From an uncultured Selenomonadales bacterium (GTDB lineage Bacteria > Bacillota > Negativicutes > Selenomonadales > Selenomonadaceae): 63,587 nt of DNA. The position numbers were made by a program, and so were the translations under genes. Under the pieces are notes generated by a model. It ran no database searches. It worked only from the letters and a program-made list of their open reading frames with translations, and was not told where the DNA came from. Below are positions 8,200 through 16,968 of the stretch, one piece after another. Each line of letters begins with the position of its first letter. Within the stretch, counting starts at the first letter, position 1. The stretch covers positions 1-63,587 of the forward strand of contig CAMKFB010000005.1 of assembly GCA_946411735.1 (NCBI GenBank). The letters run 5' to 3'.

Positions 8200-9729
8200 T
8201 TAATCGACAACGATGCGCGGGAAGAGCTGTTGCGGCTTATTGACGGCATGCGCGCGCGGGAAGGCGCCGAACTCTTTAATCGAATTGATTTTGAGTTGCT
8301 CGATCGGCTCGAGGTTGAGTTGCTCGAAAATCTTTTGAGCGGTCGATGGCATCAACGGCGAGATCATCACCGCGATGATCCGAAGGCTTTCGACGAGATT
8401 GTAGAGCACATTCGACAGTGCCTGAGCTTGCGACGCATCCTTTGCGAGTTTCCACGGCGCGGTCTCGTCGATGTATTTATTCGAGCGCGACACGAACTGC
8501 CACACGTTTTTGATCGCCGCGCTCAATTCCATGGCGTCCATCAAATTTATATAGTTTTCGACGGTCGAGCGCGCGTCGGATTTGAGCGATTGATCGATTG
8601 GCGACTCTCCGCGCGGAGCATTGACGATTCCCTTTTGGAATTTGCCGATCATGTTGAGCGTTCGATGAAGGAGATTGCCGAGATCGTTGGCGAGGTCGGC
8701 GTTGATGCGATTGATGAGCGCGTCTCTACTGAACGAGCCGTCCTGACCGAGGGTGATCTCACGGAGGAGGAAATATCTGATGGCGTCTGCGCCGAACTCG
8801 TCGATGAGGAGCATGGGGTCGACGACGTTGCCCTTGGACTTGGACATTTTTTCGTTGTCGATCACCAGCCAACCGTGACCGTAGATTTGTTTAGGGAGCG
8901 GCAGTCCGGCGGCCATGAGCATGCACGGCCAGATGATGGAGTGGAATCGGACGATTTCCTTGCCGACGAGATGAATATCGGCGGGCCAAAACTTTTTCAT
9001 GCGCTCGGGGTTGCCGATGAGCGGCGTGATGTAATTGATGACGGCGTCGAACCAGACGTAGATGACGTGCTTGGGGTCGTTGGGGACGGGGATGCCCCAA
9101 TCGAACGTGGTGCGCGAGACGCATAAATCCTCGAGCCCCTGTTTGATGAAATTGATCATCTCGTTGCGGCGGGAGGTCGGCACGACGAAGTCGGGGTGGG
9201 TCTCGATGTATTGAAGGATGCGGTCGGCGTAATTTGACATGCGGAAGAAGTAGGCTTCCTCGGAGACTTTTTCGACGGGGCGGTGGCAATCGGGGCAACA
9301 ACCGTTTTCGTCGAGGTCGCGCTCGAGCCAATAGCTTTCGCAAGGCGTGCAGTAGAGACCGGAGTAGGTGCCTTTATAGATGTCGCCGTTCTTTTGAAGG
9401 CGCTCGAAAAAATCTTGGACGACTTTCTGATGACGGGGCTCGGAGGTTCGAATGAAGTCGTCGTAGGAGATGTCGAGGCGGCGCCAGAGTTCTTTGAACG
9501 AGTCGACGATGGGATCGATGTACTCGAGCGGCGATTGATTGTGGGCTTGAGCGGCGCGCTGAAGTTTTTGACCGTGCTCGTCGGAGCCGGTGAGGAAAAA
9601 GACTTCGTGACCGGTGAGACGCTTATATCGAGCGACGGTGTCGGCGATGGTGGTGCAGTAGGCGTGACCGATGTGGAGTTTTTGGCTGGGATAATAGATC
9701 GGCGTCGTGATGTAAAAATTTTTTTCCAT
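8200..9729 (-). CDS. metG: Methionyl-tRNA synthetase
   Basis: A 509-residue class I synthetase that charges tRNA-Met. HIGH-type motif KLHIGHAY near residue 20, four Cys in the zinc region (CTPC, CCPDC) and KMSKSKGN are visible. It lacks the C-terminal EMAPII-like tRNA-binding domain that many bacterial MetRS carry, so this is the short form. The start at 9729 has GGAGG 10 bases upstream and begins the conserved catalytic domain directly; the in-frame extension upstream is not conserved in character and runs through repeat DNA. Confidence 0.95.
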   Translation of the reverse strand: MEKNFYITTPIYYPSQKLHIGHAYCTTIADTVARYKRLTGHEVFFLTGSDEHGQKLQRAAQAHNQSPLEYIDPIVDSFKELWRRLDISYDDFIRTSEPRHQKVVQDFFERLQKNGDIYKGTYSGLYCTPCESYWLERDLDENGCCPDCHRPVEKVSEEAYFFRMSNYADRILQYIETHPDFVVPTSRRNEMINFIKQGLEDLCVSRTTFDWGIPVPNDPKHVIYVWFDAVINYITPLIGNPERMKKFWPADIHLVGKEIVRFHSIIWPCMLMAAGLPLPKQIYGHGWLVIDNEKMSKSKGNVVDPMLLIDEFGADAIRYFLLREITLGQDGSFSRDALINRINADLANDLGNLLHRTLNMIGKFQKGIVNAPRGESPIDQSLKSDARSTVENYINLMDAMELSAAIKNVWQFVSRSNKYIDETAPWKLAKDASQAQALSNVLYNLVESLRIIAVMISPLMPSTAQKIFEQLNLEPIEQLKINSIKEFGAFPRAHAVNKPQQLFPRIVVD

Positions 9730-9750
9730 GAACTGATTGCCTCCAATAGT

Positions 9751-9770
9751 TTTTTGTCCCGCCCGCCCTA
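9751..9770. repeat. Short copy of the T-run/C-run module
   Basis: A T run followed by CCCGCCCGCCC (three C runs), just upstream of metG. It matches the start of the longer modules at 53830 and 56931. The intergenic stretch 9730-9939 otherwise holds only repeat sequence and no gene I can support. Confidence 0.55.
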
Positions 9771-9848
9771 TATCCTGCGGAGCTTTTACGGGGGCTGCCG
9801 CCTCCACGCCCCCGCTTGAAAGCCGACGCTCTTTGATCCCAAAAAGCA

Positions 9849-9924
9849 GGGCGCCGACGACGCGGGTGGGCATGCCGTCCTCAATTGGGCGCTGCGCTCG
9901 TGGGTGGGAGCGGCGGCGGCGCCC
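9849..9924. repeat. 76-bp intergenic repeat, copy A
   Basis: Bounded by GGGCGCC and GGCGCCC, with an internal GGGCGC and two GGGTGGG blocks. Its reverse complement matches the copy at 29929-30004 along nearly its whole length. It lies between metG and the transglutaminase-like gene. Confidence 0.85.
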
Positions 9925-9939
9925 ACAAAAAGCATTCGG

Positions 9940-10542
9940 CTAGAGCGGTTGGAAATAATGATTGTTGTAGAAATCGGCGTAGGTGCCGGGCGTCTCGTCG
10001 TACGTCACGCAAAATCGGTAATATCCCGTCGGACCGCCGCGCGCGATGTTGTCATCAATCTGCGGATCGAACACATACTCGATGCCGTCAATATTGATCA
10101 CCGTCCAGATGTGACCGGTATATCCGCCGTCGGCGCGCGTGGTTTGACCGTAGATCGTATAACAGTTCAGCCCGATCGCTCGAACCAGCGCCGCGAACGC
10201 GCACGAGTAATGATCGCAGGCGCCAACGTGCTCGTTAAGCATGCAATAGGCGAGGATCGCGCCTTCCTCGGGCGTGTCGATCGGATAACCGTGCATCGTC
10301 CGATTGTCGCCGTACATGCACGACTCGATCAGATAATCGTAGCAAACCTTGACCTTGTCGTAAGTGTCCATGCCCGGCTTGACGATACGCGCAAGAGTGT
10401 TTTGAACGGCTTCGTTGCACGGCTCGAATGAAGTGAGCGTCGGAGTGAGCGGCGCGGAGTTAAGTATCGCTCGGAAGTCGGAGGCGCCCGCCGAGCTCGA
10501 CAGCATGATCATCAGCGCGACGCTCATAAGAAATTTTTTCAT
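9940..10542 (-). CDS. Secreted transglutaminase-like cysteine protein
   Basis: A 200-residue protein with a signal peptide (residues 1-~20, ending SSAGA). The transglutaminase-core triad is visible: Cys in GACDHYSCAF, His in GHIWTV, Asp in YVFDPQID. Bacterial relatives are usually peptidases or amidases of the cell envelope rather than cross-linkers. The ATG at 10542 has GGAGGG 6 bases upstream. It follows the TPR gene by 19 bases and is probably co-transcribed. Confidence 0.82.
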   Translation of the reverse strand: MKKFLMSVALMIMLSSSAGASDFRAILNSAPLTPTLTSFEPCNEAVQNTLARIVKPGMDTYDKVKVCYDYLIESCMYGDNRTMHGYPIDTPEEGAILAYCMLNEHVGACDHYSCAFAALVRAIGLNCYTIYGQTTRADGGYTGHIWTVINIDGIEYVFDPQIDDNIARGGPTGYYRFCVTYDETPGTYADFYNNHYFQPL

Positions 10543-10561
10543 GTCGAGCCCTCCGATCAGA

Positions 10562-11599
10562 TCATTCGCCAAGTTCTTTTACTTTGTCGAAGTCCGCCTG
10601 AGCCTTATCCGTTTCGCCCAGCGCTCGATAGCACTCCCCGCGATTATGATACGCCAACGCATAATTCGGCGCAAACTCGATCACGCGCGTGAAATCCTCG
10701 ATCGCCCGCGCATATTCCTTGCGATTGCCGAAGATGATGCCCCGATTGTGATACGCCGCCGCGTTTTGCGGATTGAGCTCGATCGACTTGTCGTAATCCG
10801 CCAACGCCCGCTCATAGTCCTTCTGCTCATCATACATACTGCCGCGAAGATAATACAGCCCCGCATCATTCGGCGCCTGTTCGATCGCCTTCGTGTAATC
10901 CTCAATCGCCCGACTCATATCCTTCAAATAGTAATACGCCAAGCCGCGATTGATGTACGCCACCGTCAAATCCGGCGACAACTTGAGCGCCTTGTCGTAG
11001 TCGGCAATCGCCTCCTTATACTCCTGCAGCTCACCGTGCGCATTGCCCCGATTGTAATACGCCGCCGCAAATTGCGAGTTGAGCTTGATAGCCTGAGTGA
11101 AGTCGTCGATCGCCCCGCGCGGATCGTTGAGATTCTTGCGCGCGTTGCCCCGATTATAATACGCATTCTCGAATTTCGGATTGAGCTCGACCGCCCGATC
11201 GTAATCCTCCACCGCATGTTGATAATCCGCCAGCCGATAATACGCATTGCCGCGACTGTAATACGCGTCCGCATCATTCGGCGAATACTCCAGCCCCTTG
11301 GTGTAATCGGCGACCGCCCGATCGTATTGCTTGAGTGCGCTGTATGCGTCGCCGCGATGATAATACGCCAGCGCATAGTTCGGATTGATCTCGAGCGCCT
11401 CATCGTAGCACGCAATCGCTCCGTCGTAATCGCCCGCAAGGTAGAGTGCATTGCCCTCCTCGCGCTTTTGAGCCGCGCTCGCCAACTCCGCCTGCCCGAT
11501 CTCGGGCGCCGCATCGACATACGCCGGAGCTCCGATCATTATCGAGCCGACCAACATCGAGCCGACCATCAGTCGTTGAAAATATTTTCGATTGAACAC
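10562..11599 (-). CDS. Exported tetratricopeptide-repeat protein
   Basis: A 345-residue protein made of an N-terminal signal sequence (residues ~1-37, ending VDAA) and about nine 34-residue TPR units with the A-x-YN/HRG pattern. TPR arrays bind peptides or proteins; no catalytic part is present. The start is a GTG at 11599 with GGAGGAG 5 bases upstream. The upstream gene's stop lies 14 bases before it, so it belongs to the rsmI-ProC-like run. The partner is unknown; the downstream transglutaminase-like protein is a candidate. Confidence 0.82.
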   Translation of the reverse strand: MFNRKYFQRLMVGSMLVGSIMIGAPAYVDAAPEIGQAELASAAQKREEGNALYLAGDYDGAIACYDEALEINPNYALAYYHRGDAYSALKQYDRAVADYTKGLEYSPNDADAYYSRGNAYYRLADYQHAVEDYDRAVELNPKFENAYYNRGNARKNLNDPRGAIDDFTQAIKLNSQFAAAYYNRGNAHGELQEYKEAIADYDKALKLSPDLTVAYINRGLAYYYLKDMSRAIEDYTKAIEQAPNDAGLYYLRGSMYDEQKDYERALADYDKSIELNPQNAAAYHNRGIIFGNRKEYARAIEDFTRVIEFAPNYALAYHNRGECYRALGETDKAQADFDKVKELGE

Positions 11600-11613
11600 A
11601 CTCGCTCCTCCAA

Positions 11614-12453
11614 TCAACGGTTAAGCCATCTGTAACGCAAATCATTCTTCTTCGGCTCCGGCTCGATGAAATCATCTTTCGTGATCGTCTTGCCGATCGA
11701 GTCGTAGATGCCGTAGCTCTTTATGAGCGTGATCGCCTCGTTGAGCACATCTTTGCGGAACGCCTCTTGCAGCATCGCTATCCCCCGCTGTCGATCGGTG
11801 ACGAGCGTTTGAACCGCGCCGTTGAGAATTTTGTCGGCGATAAAGCCCGCGTCCTTCAGCGACAGCCCGATCTTGCGCCCCGCATCGACCATCGACTTCA
11901 CCGTCAGATACGACATAAATGTGTTCGCCATGATGAATTTGCGAATCTCGTCGAGCTCGTCCTCGTTGTTGACTTCGATCATCGAGCCGAGGTCTTTTAT
12001 GATGATCTGCGCGGCGCTCTTGGCATCGACCGTGGCGTTGCGGTTCGCCGCGTACGCGCCCACTCCCGCCCCGCTCAACATCGACGGGTTCAGCACCAAC
12101 CGTATGATCTGATGCTCCGGCAGATATTTTTCAATGTCGGCGATTTTCGTCCGATGCATCACCGACAGGATCAGCGTCTCCTTCTTGATCTTCGGCGCGA
12201 TCTTTTTCATGATCCCATCGAGATCGTCGTGATGAAACGAGAAGATCAAAATCGCCGTGCTCCCGACGAAATCGATCGGATTGGTCGTCGTGCGGACGTG
12301 AAACTTGCGCGCCCACTCGTCGCACAGCTCCTGCGTGTTGTCGGCCACGCAATAATCCTGCGGATCCTCCTCCTCGTTGCGCGTCAGACCCGACAACAAA
12401 TTTTCCGTGATGAAATGATTGCCCGCGATAATGCCCTTGAAAAGTTTACTCAC
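11614..12453 (-). CDS. Pyrroline-5-carboxylate reductase-like (ComER-type) protein
   Basis: A 279-residue protein resembling ProC/ComER. The N-terminal dinucleotide-binding fold is degenerate (IIAGNHFITE instead of GxGxMG). The C-terminal dimer domain shows LNPSMLSGAGVGAY and TVKSMVDAGRKIGLS, where ProC has its substrate-binding region. The degenerate nucleotide motif makes true proline synthesis doubtful. Its start overlaps the end of rsmI by 4 bases, so the two are translationally coupled. Confidence 0.6.
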   Translation of the reverse strand: MSKLFKGIIAGNHFITENLLSGLTRNEEEDPQDYCVADNTQELCDEWARKFHVRTTTNPIDFVGSTAILIFSFHHDDLDGIMKKIAPKIKKETLILSVMHRTKIADIEKYLPEHQIIRLVLNPSMLSGAGVGAYAANRNATVDAKSAAQIIIKDLGSMIEVNNEDELDEIRKFIMANTFMSYLTVKSMVDAGRKIGLSLKDAGFIADKILNGAVQTLVTDRQRGIAMLQEAFRKDVLNEAITLIKSYGIYDSIGKTITKDDFIEPEPKKNDLRYRWLNR

Positions 12454-13271
12454 TCCGGCTCAGTCTCCTTTACTGTCATTTGATAGACGTCGCGGCGGCT
12501 CAGCCCGAATTGTTTCGCCGTCCGCCGCATCGCTTCCTTGCGTTCGACGCCCTCATCGATCAATCGATTATATATCGTCAATACGTCGCTGTCGATAAAG
12601 TTTTCGACCATCGCTTCCGGCGCGCCCTCGACCACGATCACGAACTCTCCGCGCGGAGCGTCGAGCTCGATCGAGCCCAGCTGCCCGCGAATGAACTCCT
12701 CATGGATTTTGGTCAGCTCCCGCGCCAACGTTACGCGCCGCGCGCCGAACGCCTCAAATAAATTTTCCAACGTCCGTTGCAATCGATGCGGCGCCTCATA
12801 AAAAATCAGAGTCTCGCGCCGATCCTTCAACGCTTGCAATCGATCGGAAAAATTTTTATTGGGCAGGAAGCCGACAAAAATAAAGCTGCCGGTCTCGAGC
12901 CCCGAAGCGATCAGAGCGTTGATCGCCGCGCACGCGCCCGGGATCGGAACGATTTTTATGTTGTGCTCGAGCGCAAGTCGAACGAGATCGGCGCCGGGAT
13001 CGCTGATGGCGGGCGTGCCGGCGTCGGTGACGCAAGCGGCGCTCTCGCCCTCGAGCAGCCGCGCGATGATCTTTTTGCCGACGGTCGATTTATTGTTCTC
13101 GTCGTAGTGAATGAGCGGCGTGTGAATGTCGAAATGCGCCAGCAGCTTTCGAGTGTGACGAGTGTCCTCGGCGGCAATGAAGTCGACGCCCTTCAGCACC
13201 TCGACCGCGCGGAAAGTCATGTCGTCGAGATTGCCGATCGGCGTCGCGCACAAAAATAATTCACAGCCCAT
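12450..13271 (-). CDS. rsmI: 16S rRNA (cytidine(1402)-2'-O)-methyltransferase
   Basis: A 273-residue tetrapyrrole-methylase-fold enzyme that methylates the ribose of C1402 in 16S rRNA at the P site. Family signatures are LFLCATPIGNLDD at the N-terminus, AAEDTRHTRKLL and CVTDAGTPAISDPG. The length is normal. It overlaps the TrmN6-like gene by 11 bases upstream and the ProC-like gene by 4 downstream. The rsmI-trmN6 (yabC/yabB-type) pairing is common in Firmicutes. Confidence 0.93.
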   Translation of the reverse strand: MGCELFLCATPIGNLDDMTFRAVEVLKGVDFIAAEDTRHTRKLLAHFDIHTPLIHYDENNKSTVGKKIIARLLEGESAACVTDAGTPAISDPGADLVRLALEHNIKIVPIPGACAAINALIASGLETGSFIFVGFLPNKNFSDRLQALKDRRETLIFYEAPHRLQRTLENLFEAFGARRVTLARELTKIHEEFIRGQLGSIELDAPRGEFVIVVEGAPEAMVENFIDSDVLTIYNRLIDEGVERKEAMRRTAKQFGLSRRDVYQMTVKETEPE

Positions 13272-13974
13272 AAATTTGTTTGATCTCCTCTGAATACGAG
13301 CCGTCGTCGTTGTGGACGATCAACGGCGGCAAAATTTCCAAACCGCTCCGCGCTCCGACCATCGCCTCAATCAAAATCAGATTCGGCGGTCGAGCGAATT
13401 TCGGTTGGATCAATCGCAGCCGCTTCATCTCGAGCTGATGCCGGTGAAGGCTGTCGACGATCTCACATAAGCGCTCTGCAATGTGGATCATGCACAGCCG
13501 CCCGTGATACTTGAGCGCAAACCGCGCCGCGCGGATCACATCCTCGAGCGTCGCCGTGAACTCGTGGCGCGCGTTGGCAATCCCGACCGATTGATTGACT
13601 TCGCCCGAGCCGAGCGCGCGATACGGCGGGTTGACCGTCACCAGATCGAACGACTCCGCGCGGAAAAATTTCTTGAGCTCCCGATAATCGCCCTCAATGA
13701 TCGTGATCCGATCGTCGAGCTCGTTGAGCGCCACGCTCCGTCGAGCGGTCGCCGCCATGAGCGGATTGAGCTCGATCGCATGAACGTGAGCAACCTCGTC
13801 GGCGATCAGCAACGGGATCACCGCCGTCCCCGTGCCCAGGTCGAGCACCTTAAAAATTTTTTTGAGCCGCGGGAAATGCGCCAGCAGCACCGAGTCGATC
13901 GAAAAACAAAATTCGCCTTCGCGCTGAAAAATTCTCCGCCCGCGCATCATCAGATCGTCGAGCCGTTCGTCCAT
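13261..13974 (-). CDS. tRNA1(Val) A37 N6-methyltransferase-like protein (YfiC/YabB)
   Basis: A 237-residue class I SAM methyltransferase. Motif I is in VLDLGTGTAVIPLL (residues ~41-54) and the N6-adenine motif is NPPY in LVTVNPPYRALGSG. This matches the TrmN6/YfiC family that methylates A37 of tRNA-Val in E. coli; the tRNA target here is inferred. The ATG at 13974 has GGGAGTG upstream. It is the first gene of a five-gene minus-strand run, divergent from dapB. Confidence 0.82.
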   Translation of the reverse strand: MDERLDDLMMRGRRIFQREGEFCFSIDSVLLAHFPRLKKIFKVLDLGTGTAVIPLLIADEVAHVHAIELNPLMAATARRSVALNELDDRITIIEGDYRELKKFFRAESFDLVTVNPPYRALGSGEVNQSVGIANARHEFTATLEDVIRAARFALKYHGRLCMIHIAERLCEIVDSLHRHQLEMKRLRLIQPKFARPPNLILIEAMVGARSGLEILPPLIVHNDDGSYSEEIKQIYGL

Positions 13975-14044
13975 CGACCTTCACTCCCACAAATTTTCAA
14001 CAGTCTATCGAAATTCGCCGTTGAAGTCAATCGACAGAAAATGT

Positions 14045-14071
14045 TTGCAGAACGGGCGGCGTTCATATAAA
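14045..14071 (+). promoter_or_regulatory. Candidate promoter of the dapB operon
   Basis: TTGCAG (14045-14050) and TATAAA (14066-14071) are separated by 15 bases, which is slightly short. They lie in the AT-rich gap between divergent genes, 50 bases upstream of dapB. Confidence 0.4.
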
Positions 14072-14121
14072 ATAAACAAATATTATTTTTGACGGTTTGC
14101 ACGAAAACGGAGGCGAACAAA

Positions 14122-14910
14122 TTGATCAAAGTAATGGTGAACGGCGCGCACGGGCGCATGGGCTTGACGGTGGTCGGGGCGGTACTCGACGAGCCGGAGC
14201 TCGAGCTCGCGGGCGCCGTTGATGCGATCGGAGCTGACGATGTCGGAGAGCTGATCGGACGCAAGGATGTCAACATCCCAATCGAAACCGCTCTCGACCG
14301 CGCGCTTGAAACTCATCAGCCCGACGTGATGATTGACTTCACTCAACCGGCGGTCGTTTTCGACAACGTCATGACCGCGCTCGCGCATAAAGTCTCGCCC
14401 GTGGTCGGCACCACCGGCTTGTCGGACGAGGCGCTTGAAAAAATCCGCGCGGAGGCTGTCAAGCAAGCGACGCCGGCATTCATCGCGCCGAATTTTGCGT
14501 TGGGGGCGGTGCTGATGATGAAGTTTGCGACAGAGGCGGCGAAGTATTTCCCTGACGTCGAGATCATCGAACTGCACCACGACAAAAAATTGGACGCGCC
14601 CTCGGGGACGGCGGCGCTGACCGCGAAGATGATAAACACCGTCCGCGCGGAGCATCGACAGGGACATCCGAATGAGGTCGAGAAGATTGATCGGGTGCGC
14701 GGCGGCGAATCGGGCGGCATTCGATTGCACAGCGTTCGACTGCCGGGCTTCGTGGCGCATCAGGAAGTGATCTTCGGCGGGCTCGGTCAAACGCTGACGA
14801 TCCGCCACGACTCGATCAATCGCGAATCGTTTATGCCGGGCGTGATGCTCGCCTGCAAGAAAGTCCGATCACTGACGGGCTTGACGGTCGGGCTTGACAA
14901 AATACTTTAA
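14122..14910 (+). CDS. dapB: 4-hydroxy-tetrahydrodipicolinate reductase
   Basis: A 262-residue DapB, which reduces the cyclised product of DapA in lysine/diaminopimelate synthesis. The nucleotide motif GAHGRMG is at the start. The catalytic loop ELHHDKKLDAPSGTA holds the His pair and Lys. The start is a TTG at 14122 with GGAGG 8 bases upstream; it gives a normal DapB N-terminus (IKVMVNGAHG). It is first in a plus-strand run with asd, the enzyme one step earlier in the pathway. Confidence 0.95.
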   Translation: MIKVMVNGAHGRMGLTVVGAVLDEPELELAGAVDAIGADDVGELIGRKDVNIPIETALDRALETHQPDVMIDFTQPAVVFDNVMTALAHKVSPVVGTTGLSDEALEKIRAEAVKQATPAFIAPNFALGAVLMMKFATEAAKYFPDVEIIELHHDKKLDAPSGTAALTAKMINTVRAEHRQGHPNEVEKIDRVRGGESGGIRLHSVRLPGFVAHQEVIFGGLGQTLTIRHDSINRESFMPGVMLACKKVRSLTGLTVGLDKIL

Positions 14911-14924
14911 TCGGGAGTGGAATC

Positions 14925-15950
14925 ATGAAGAAATACAATACGGCGATCGTCGGCGCAACCGGCGCGGTCGGTCAAGAATTTTTGCGTCTGATCGAGGAAA
15001 GAAATTTTCCCTTCGGCGAATTGAAGCTGCTGGCGTCGAGCCGCTCCGCCGGTCGAGTGATCAATTTCATGGGGCGCGATTACACCGTCGAGGAGACCAC
15101 CAACGACTCTTTCGAGGGCGTTGACTTCGCGCTGTTCGCGGGCGGCGCCGCCTCAAAACTTTTTGCCCCCGCCGCGGTCAAAGCCGGCGCGATCGTCATC
15201 GACAACTCGAGCAATTTCCGCATGGATCCCGAGGTGCCGCTGGTCGTGCCCGAAGTTAATCCGCAGGCGATCGCTCGACATAAGGGCATCATCGCCAATC
15301 CGAATTGCTCGACCATCATCATGGTCATGGCGCTCAAGCCGCTCTACGACATCTCGAAAATCAAGCGCGTGGTGGTATCGACGTACCAAGCGGTGAGCGG
15401 CGCGGGGCGCGAGGGCATGCAGGAGCTCGAGACCGAGGTCGATGACATTGTCAACGGGCGGGACGCCGAGCCGAAAGTTTTGCCGGTCGCATCACTCGAC
15501 ACGCACTATCAGATCGCGTTCAATCTGCTGCCGCAAATCGACGTGTTCAAGGAAAATCTCTACACCAAAGAAGAAATCAAGATGATCGACGAGACGAAGA
15601 AGATCATGGAGGATGCGTCGATGCGAATCACGGCGACGACGGTGCGCGTGCCGGTCTATCGAAGCCACGCCGAGTCGGTGAACGTCGAGTTCGAGGACGA
15701 GGTGAGCGTCGAGGCGGCGCGCGCGGCATTGGATAAATTCCCGGGCGTGATCCTTCGCGACGATCCGAGCAAGATGATCTATCCTCAGCCGCTGCAGACA
15801 TCGGGCAAAGACGATGTCGAGGTCGGGCGCTTGAGGAAGGATTTTTCGATCGAGCATGGGCTCAACTTTTGGGTGTGCGGCGATCAAATAAGGAAGGGCG
15901 CGGCGCTCAACGCGCTGCAGATTGCCGAGTATATCATCGAAAATCATTGA
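14925..15950 (+). CDS. asd: Aspartate-semialdehyde dehydrogenase
   Basis: A 341-residue Asd, which reduces aspartyl phosphate to the semialdehyde feeding lysine, threonine and methionine. Seen: NADP motif [11 protein letters not shown], active-site Cys in NPNCSTI (residues ~128-134) and substrate-binding [16 protein letters not shown] lies 8 bases upstream of the ATG, 14 bases after dapB. This is the Gram-positive-type enzyme. Confidence 0.95.
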   Translation: MKKYNTAIVGATGAVGQEFLRLIEERNFPFGELKLLASSRSAGRVINFMGRDYTVEETTNDSFEGVDFALFAGGAASKLFAPAAVKAGAIVIDNSSNFRMDPEVPLVVPEVNPQAIARHKGIIANPNCSTIIMVMALKPLYDISKIKRVVVSTYQAVSGAGREGMQELETEVDDIVNGRDAEPKVLPVASLDTHYQIAFNLLPQIDVFKENLYTKEEIKMIDETKKIMEDASMRITATTVRVPVYRSHAESVNVEFEDEVSVEAARAALDKFPGVILRDDPSKMIYPQPLQTSGKDDVEVGRLRKDFSIEHGLNFWVCGDQIRKGAALNALQIAEYIIENH

Positions 15951-15966
15951 CGAACGGAGTGATGAG

Positions 15967-16218
15967 ATGTTGACTGACGAGACGATGCTGTTTAAGTTCG
16001 GCGTCGACGAGAACCGCGCGGAGACGGTCATTCGCAACGCTTGTCAGGCGATGACGGAAAAGGGCTATAATCCCGTCCATCAGCTGGTCGGCTACCTTCT
16101 GTCGGGCGATCCGGCGTACATCACGAGTCATCTCGACGCGCGGAGCAAAATTCGCAAGGTCGAGCGCGATGAACTCTTGGAGGAATTGGTTCGGACGTAT
16201 TTGGAGAATAAAAAATGA
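15967..16218 (+). CDS. ireB: IreB family regulatory phosphoprotein
   Basis: An 83-residue protein of the IreB/UPF0297 family ([11 protein letters not shown] at the start, [20 protein letters not shown] in the middle). In Enterococcus IreB is phosphorylated by the envelope-sensing kinase IreK; the N-terminal Thr residues (LTDET) are the likely targets. The start at 15967 has GGAG with good spacing. Its stop overlaps ruvX by 4 bases, the standard ireB-ruvX-DUF1292 arrangement of Firmicutes. Confidence 0.92.
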   Translation: MLTDETMLFKFGVDENRAETVIRNACQAMTEKGYNPVHQLVGYLLSGDPAYITSHLDARSKIRKVERDELLEELVRTYLENKK

Positions 16219-16664
16219 GGCGGGCGCTGTCGCTCGACATAGGCAACAAAACGATCGGGCTGGCGCTGAGCGATCCGCTGGGCTTGACGGCTCAAGGGCT
16301 CGAGACAATTCGCCGCTCGATCCTCCGCGAGGATTTACAAAAACTGGGCGCGGTCGTCGAGCGGTATTCAATTGAGACATTCGTCGTCGGGCTGCCGAAA
16401 AATATGAACGGCTCCGAGGGCGAACGCTGTCAACTGGTGCGCGCCTTTGCGAAACATCTCCGCGCGGAATTTCCGACGGTCGAGGTCGTATTTTGGGACG
16501 AGCGGCTCTCGACGATGGCGGCGGAGCGGTCGCTGCTCGAGGCGGATGTGAGTCGCGCCAAGCGCCGCAAAGTCATTGACAAGATGGCGGCGGTCTACAT
16601 TCTGCAGGGGTATCTGGATTCGATTGCGTTGAAAGGAGAAGGCAATGTCGAAGAAAAAAAATGA
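16215..16664 (+). CDS. ruvX: Holliday junction resolvase-like nuclease RuvX/YqgF
   Basis: A 149-residue RNase H-fold protein. Motifs: [16 protein letters not shown] at the N-terminus (first catalytic Asp), [13 protein letters not shown] and [17 protein letters not shown]. YqgF proteins are implicated in junction resolution and in 16S rRNA 5'-end maturation. Translation is coupled to ireB by ATGA overlap and to the next gene by a 20-base overlap. Confidence 0.92.
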   Translation: MRRALSLDIGNKTIGLALSDPLGLTAQGLETIRRSILREDLQKLGAVVERYSIETFVVGLPKNMNGSEGERCQLVRAFAKHLRAEFPTVEVVFWDERLSTMAAERSLLEADVSRAKRRKVIDKMAAVYILQGYLDSIALKGEGNVEEKK

Positions 16665-16968
16665 GCAGCCCGCGGCGCCGGCGGATGAACAAGGCACGCT
16701 GGTCGAGATGACCGACGACGAGGGCAATGTGTATCTTTACACCGAGGAAATTATTATTCCGCTCGACGGGGAGCGGTATGCGATATTGGTCGAGGCGCTC
16801 GAGGAGGAGCCGGACGAAGATTACGAGCCGGAGGTGATCATCGCCAAGATCGTGCTCGACGAGGACGGCGAGGATTTGTACATCGAGCCGACGGACGAGG
16901 AATTTGAGAAGGTGCAGGCGGCGTACGACGATCTCTTCGACGAGGACGATTTTGTCGATGCGAAGTAA
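16645..16968 (+). CDS. DUF1292 (YrzB-like) acidic protein
   Basis: A 107-residue, strongly acidic protein of the DUF1292 family, whose function is unknown. The core EMTDDEGNVYLYTEEIIIP and ERYAILVEALEEEPDE match the family. AAGGAG precedes the ATG. It overlaps both neighbours. A second acidic stretch at the C-terminus (DDLFDEDDFVD) is unusually dense in Asp/Glu. Confidence 0.85.
   Translation: MSKKKNEQPAAPADEQGTLVEMTDDEGNVYLYTEEIIIPLDGERYAILVEALEEEPDEDYEPEVIIAKIVLDEDGEDLYIEPTDEEFEKVQAAYDDLFDEDDFVDAK

Noticed and set aside
11614..12453. Calling this gene proC outright
   Set aside because: The dinucleotide-binding motif is degenerate, so proline biosynthesis cannot be supported from sequence alone.
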